From Acidobacteriota bacterium (GTDB taxonomy: Bacteria > Acidobacteriota > Terriglobia > Terriglobales > Acidobacteriaceae): a DNA stretch of 7,475 bases. The notes under the pieces are model-generated. The model was not told where the DNA came from. It ran no database searches and was given only the letters and a program-made list of their open reading frames with translations. Shown here piece after piece: positions 5,391-7,475 of the stretch. A program made the position numbers and the translations under genes. Location of the stretch: positions 1-7,475 of the forward strand of contig JAJZMO010000233.1 in the NCBI GenBank assembly GCA_021798235.1, read 5' to 3'. Numbering within the stretch: position 1 is the stretch's first letter; the number at the start of each line of letters is the position of its first letter.

Positions 5391-6710
5391 ATGCGGAAAA
5401 TCATGCAATGGATCACCATGCTGGCGCTGGTGCTAAGCGCCGCCAGCAGCTATGCGGTACCCAGCTTCGCACGGCAGACGGGGCTATCCTGCAACGTTTG
5501 CCACAGCAACCCGCCGGAGTTGACGGCGTTTGGACGCAACTTCAAGCTGCACGGCTACACGCTCAGCAACACCCAACCCAAGGACAAAATCGGCAACGGA
5601 CATGATCTATTGCTGACCAAATACATTCCGCTGTCGGCGATGATTATGATCTCCGACACCCAAATGCAAGCCACACAGCCGCAGACGCAGAATGGCACGG
5701 CAGGCTTTCCCCAGCAATTGAGCCTCTTTCTGGCTGGAGCACTGGCCCCACGCTTTGGAGCGATGGCGCAGTTCACCTACACGCACGCCAGCGACCACTT
5801 CACCATGGACAACACCGATCTGCGCTATGCCGACCACACCACGCTCGGCGGGCACAATCTCTTCTATGGCATCACGCTGAACAACAGCCCTACGGTGGAG
5901 GATGTGTGGAACAGCACGCCGACATGGGGATTCCCGTGGATTTCGACCAGCTCTGGCGTCAGCCCCATCGCCTCGCCCATCATCAACGGCGCCCTGGCGC
6001 AGGATGTGGCCGGCCTGGGCGCTTATGGCTTGTACGCCGGGCATCTGTACGGCGATGTCAGCGTCTACCGCTCCGAGCACGCTGGCGGGCCGACGCCGGT
6101 CACGGGCACCAACTTTGACCACAACATCAGCGGCGCGGCACCCTACTGGCGCGCGGCCTGGCAGCAGAACTTTGGCGGCAATTATCTGGAAGTGGGTACC
6201 TACGGCATCTACGTCAACGCCTATCCGGGAGCCGTCAGTGGGCCGACCAACCGCTTCGTCGATCCCTCCTTTGACTTCCAATACGAGCATCCCTTTGGCG
6301 CGAATTTGCTGGACGCGCACGGAACCTACATCCACGAGATGACGAACCTGGGCGCAGACGTGGCCGCAGGCACGGCCGCCAACAAAGACGATCATCTCAA
6401 CACCGTCAAATTGGATAGCACCTTCCACTGGACCAACCGCTACAGCATGACCGGCGCTTGGTTCACCACCACGGGCAATGCCGACGCGACGCTCTACGCG
6501 CCTGCGGCGGTCACGGGCAGCAACAATGGCAGCCCCAACACGGCTGGCTACATCGTGCAGGGCGGCTATTGGCCGGTTCAGAACATTGACATCACTCTGG
6601 CCTATACTGGCTACACCAAATTCAACGGTGCCAGCACGAATTATGACGGCGCCAACCGCAACGCCTCCGACAACAACACGGTCTACATGGCGCTGTGGCT
6701 CAACTTTTAG
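5391..6710 (+). CDS. Monoheme cytochrome fused to a predicted outer-membrane beta-barrel (Cyc2-like cytochrome-porin)
   Basis: A 439-residue protein. Residues 1-22 are a Sec signal peptide with cleavage likely after SSYA. The mature N-terminus, PSFARQTGLSCNVCHSNP, holds one c-type heme site (C34, C37, H38), followed by ELTAFGRNFKLHGYTL. The remaining roughly 370 residues have alternating polar and hydrophobic/aromatic strands with Gly/Asn-rich turns, for example RFGAMAQFTYTHAS, YLEVGTYGIYV and DITLAYTGYTKF. The chain ends VYMALWLNF, and a C-terminal Phe is the usual signature of outer-membrane barrels. This heme-plus-porin layout and length resemble Cyc2, the outer-membrane Fe(II)-oxidising cytochrome, but similar proteins exist in bacteria not known to oxidise iron. 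The ATG at 5391 has AAGGAG 6 nt upstream. The TAG stop lies inside the ribosome site of the Rieske gene, so the genes are one operon, probably driven from the region with the CRP-like site. Confidence 0.82.
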   Translation: MRKIMQWITMLALVLSAASSYAVPSFARQTGLSCNVCHSNPPELTAFGRNFKLHGYTLSNTQPKDKIGNGHDLLLTKYIPLSAMIMISDTQMQATQPQTQNGTAGFPQQLSLFLAGALAPRFGAMAQFTYTHASDHFTMDNTDLRYADHTTLGGHNLFYGITLNNSPTVEDVWNSTPTWGFPWISTSSGVSPIASPIINGALAQDVAGLGAYGLYAGHLYGDVSVYRSEHAGGPTPVTGTNFDHNISGAAPYWRAAWQQNFGGNYLEVGTYGIYVNAYPGAVSGPTNRFVDPSFDFQYEHPFGANLLDAHGTYIHEMTNLGADVAAGTAANKDDHLNTVKLDSTFHWTNRYSMTGAWFTTTGNADATLYAPAAVTGSNNGSPNTAGYIVQGGYWPVQNIDITLAYTGYTKFNGASTNYDGANRNASDNNTVYMALWLNF

Positions 6711-6717
6711 GAGAAGG
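6709..6717 (+). promoter_or_regulatory. Ribosome binding site of the Rieske gene overlapping the upstream stop codon
   Basis: AGGAGAAGG begins within the TAG stop (6708-6710) of the heme-porin gene and precedes the ATG at 6719. This supports translational coupling, and it selects 6719 over an upstream in-frame start at 6695 inside the previous gene. Confidence 0.75.
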
Positions 6718-6718
6718 C

Positions 6719-7300
6719 ATGGATTCCAAGCACTCGAAGGAAGAGCAGACGGCCGGAGGCAACTCCGGCCAGCCTGCCAACAAGGATGTTCTGGTCATCA
6801 ATCGGCGCTCGTTTTTTGGAGTGCTGATGGGCATTGGCACAGCGGGCATGGGAGCGTTGCTTTCCGTGCCCGTGCTGCGCTATGTTCTCTATCCTCTCTA
6901 CGCAAAAGCCAGCAAAAATGGCTGGTCCGAAGTCGGCGACATCGGTGAGTTCTCCAACCTGTCGCAGCCGATTCGCAAGACCATCGAATTCAAGCAGCTC
7001 GACGGCTGGCGTGAGATTGACTCCGCGCAGTCGGTCTACGTCACCAAAGGCGCGGATGGCCAGTTGACCGTGCTCTCCTCCATCTGCCCTCATCTGGGTT
7101 GCAGCGTCTCCTGGCAAACCACGCAAAGTGAGTTTGTCTGCCCCTGCCACGGCGGTCGCTTCAATCAAAGCGGCACGCACGTCTTTGGTCCGCCGCCGCG
7201 CGGCATGGACCCACTGCCCACCAAGGTTGCCAACGGCAAGCTGATGGTGCAGTTCCAGTACTTCCGCGAGAACGTCCCCAATCAAGAAGTGTTGGGCTAA
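6719..7300 (+). CDS. Rieske [2Fe-2S] protein of a cytochrome bc-type complex
   Basis: A 193-residue Rieske subunit that takes an electron from quinol at cytochrome b and passes it to a c-type cytochrome at the outer face of the inner membrane. A hydrophilic N-terminus is followed by a twin-arginine motif NRRSFFG (R29, R30) and a hydrophobic helix (about residues 33-60), typical of Tat-exported, membrane-anchored Rieske proteins. The cluster-binding loops are complete: CPHLGC (C123, H125, C128) and CPCHGG (C141, C143, H144). C123, H125, C141 and H144 are the ligands, and C128 with C143 form the usual disulfide. The GPPPRGMDPLP loop (from residue 157) is the family's Pro loop. Length is normal. 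The gene follows the heme-porin with its ribosome site over that gene's stop, and precedes cytochrome b by 64 bp. Confidence 0.96.
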   Translation: MDSKHSKEEQTAGGNSGQPANKDVLVINRRSFFGVLMGIGTAGMGALLSVPVLRYVLYPLYAKASKNGWSEVGDIGEFSNLSQPIRKTIEFKQLDGWREIDSAQSVYVTKGADGQLTVLSSICPHLGCSVSWQTTQSEFVCPCHGGRFNQSGTHVFGPPPRGMDPLPTKVANGKLMVQFQYFRENVPNQEVLG

Positions 7301-7364
7301 GCAGGCGCACGTTGGCAGGCGCTGGAGACCTCCGCGCTGGAAATGATTTTGTGAGGATGCTGCA

Positions 7365-7475
7365 ATGAATTCTGACGCAACGGGAAAGAACCAGCCGCCG
7401 AAGAGCCTGCCCCAGCGGCTCTACCGCTGGATCGACAAGCGCACCGGCCTCGGCAGCCTGATGCACGAGTCGCTC
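7365..7475 (+). CDS. Cytochrome b (b6-type N-terminus) of the bc complex, truncated by the window end
   Basis: The first 37 codons are visible and open to the right edge. After a short polar leader comes QRLYRWIDKRTGLGSLMHES, which matches the amphipathic N-terminal segment of cytochrome b/b6 proteins (W-hydrophobic-D-x-R-x-G-L before the first membrane helix). GAGG lies 8 nt upstream of the ATG. Its position directly after the Rieske gene is the standard order for quinol:cytochrome c oxidoreductase operons. No heme-ligating histidines are visible yet, so whether it is a full-length cytochrome b or a split b6/subunit IV form cannot be told. Confidence 0.85.
   Translation, partial: MNSDATGKNQPPKSLPQRLYRWIDKRTGLGSLMHESL

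Noticed and set aside
5607..6428. Minus-strand 273-codon frame opposite the heme-porin
   Set aside because: Its Val/Arg/Gly-rich shadow composition has no motifs, while the plus strand has a heme motif, signal peptide and barrel pattern.

Overview
The window looks like a chromosomal segment of an Acidobacteriota-type bacterium (Acidobacteriaceae-like). This is an inference from three things: a moderately high GC content, a futalosine-pathway menaquinone gene (mqnE), and a secreted c-type cytochrome and heme-bearing outer-membrane barrel next to a Rieske/cytochrome b pair. No rRNA, tRNA, CRISPR array, insertion sequence or prophage gene was seen.

Layout from left to right. (1) Positions 1-712, minus strand: the 5' part of a secreted Ala/Gln/Lys/Pro-rich protein of unknown function, ending in three tandem 19-residue repeats and running off the left edge. 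(2) 713-837: a spacer with an 8-bp inverted repeat and a hairpin. (3) 838-1290, minus: a small secreted monoheme cytochrome c. (4) 1291-1425: a divergent promoter region. (5) 1426-2262, plus: a rhomboid-family membrane protein that has lost its catalytic Ser and His and the two oxyanion-hole residues, so a predicted pseudoprotease. (6) 2272-3423, minus: mqnE, aminofutalosine synthase, convergent with the rhomboid gene and 9 bp from it. (7) 3579-4193, plus: an exported ATP10-like, thioredoxin-fold protein with no redox CxxC. (8) 4194-4673, minus: a GNAT N-acetyltransferase whose stop codon directly abuts that of the previous gene. (9) 4726-5076, minus: an unrecognised small protein with two membrane segments. 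(10) 5077-5390: a divergent regulatory region with a perfect CRP-type palindrome. (11) 5391-6710, plus: an exported monoheme cytochrome fused to a probable outer-membrane beta-barrel, with Cyc2-like architecture. (12) 6719-7300, plus: a Tat-type Rieske iron-sulfur protein. (13) 7365 to the right edge, plus: the start of cytochrome b.

The common theme is respiration. MqnE makes menaquinone, Rieske and cytochrome b form a quinol:cytochrome c oxidoreductase, and the small cytochrome c could be a periplasmic carrier. The most notable arrangement is the right-hand operon: a heme-bearing outer-membrane porin-like protein is translationally close to a bc-type complex and lies behind a CRP-like operator. 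It could connect an extracellular electron donor or acceptor (for example Fe(II)) to the quinone pool. That role is a hypothesis; the sequence shows the architecture and gene order, not the substrate.
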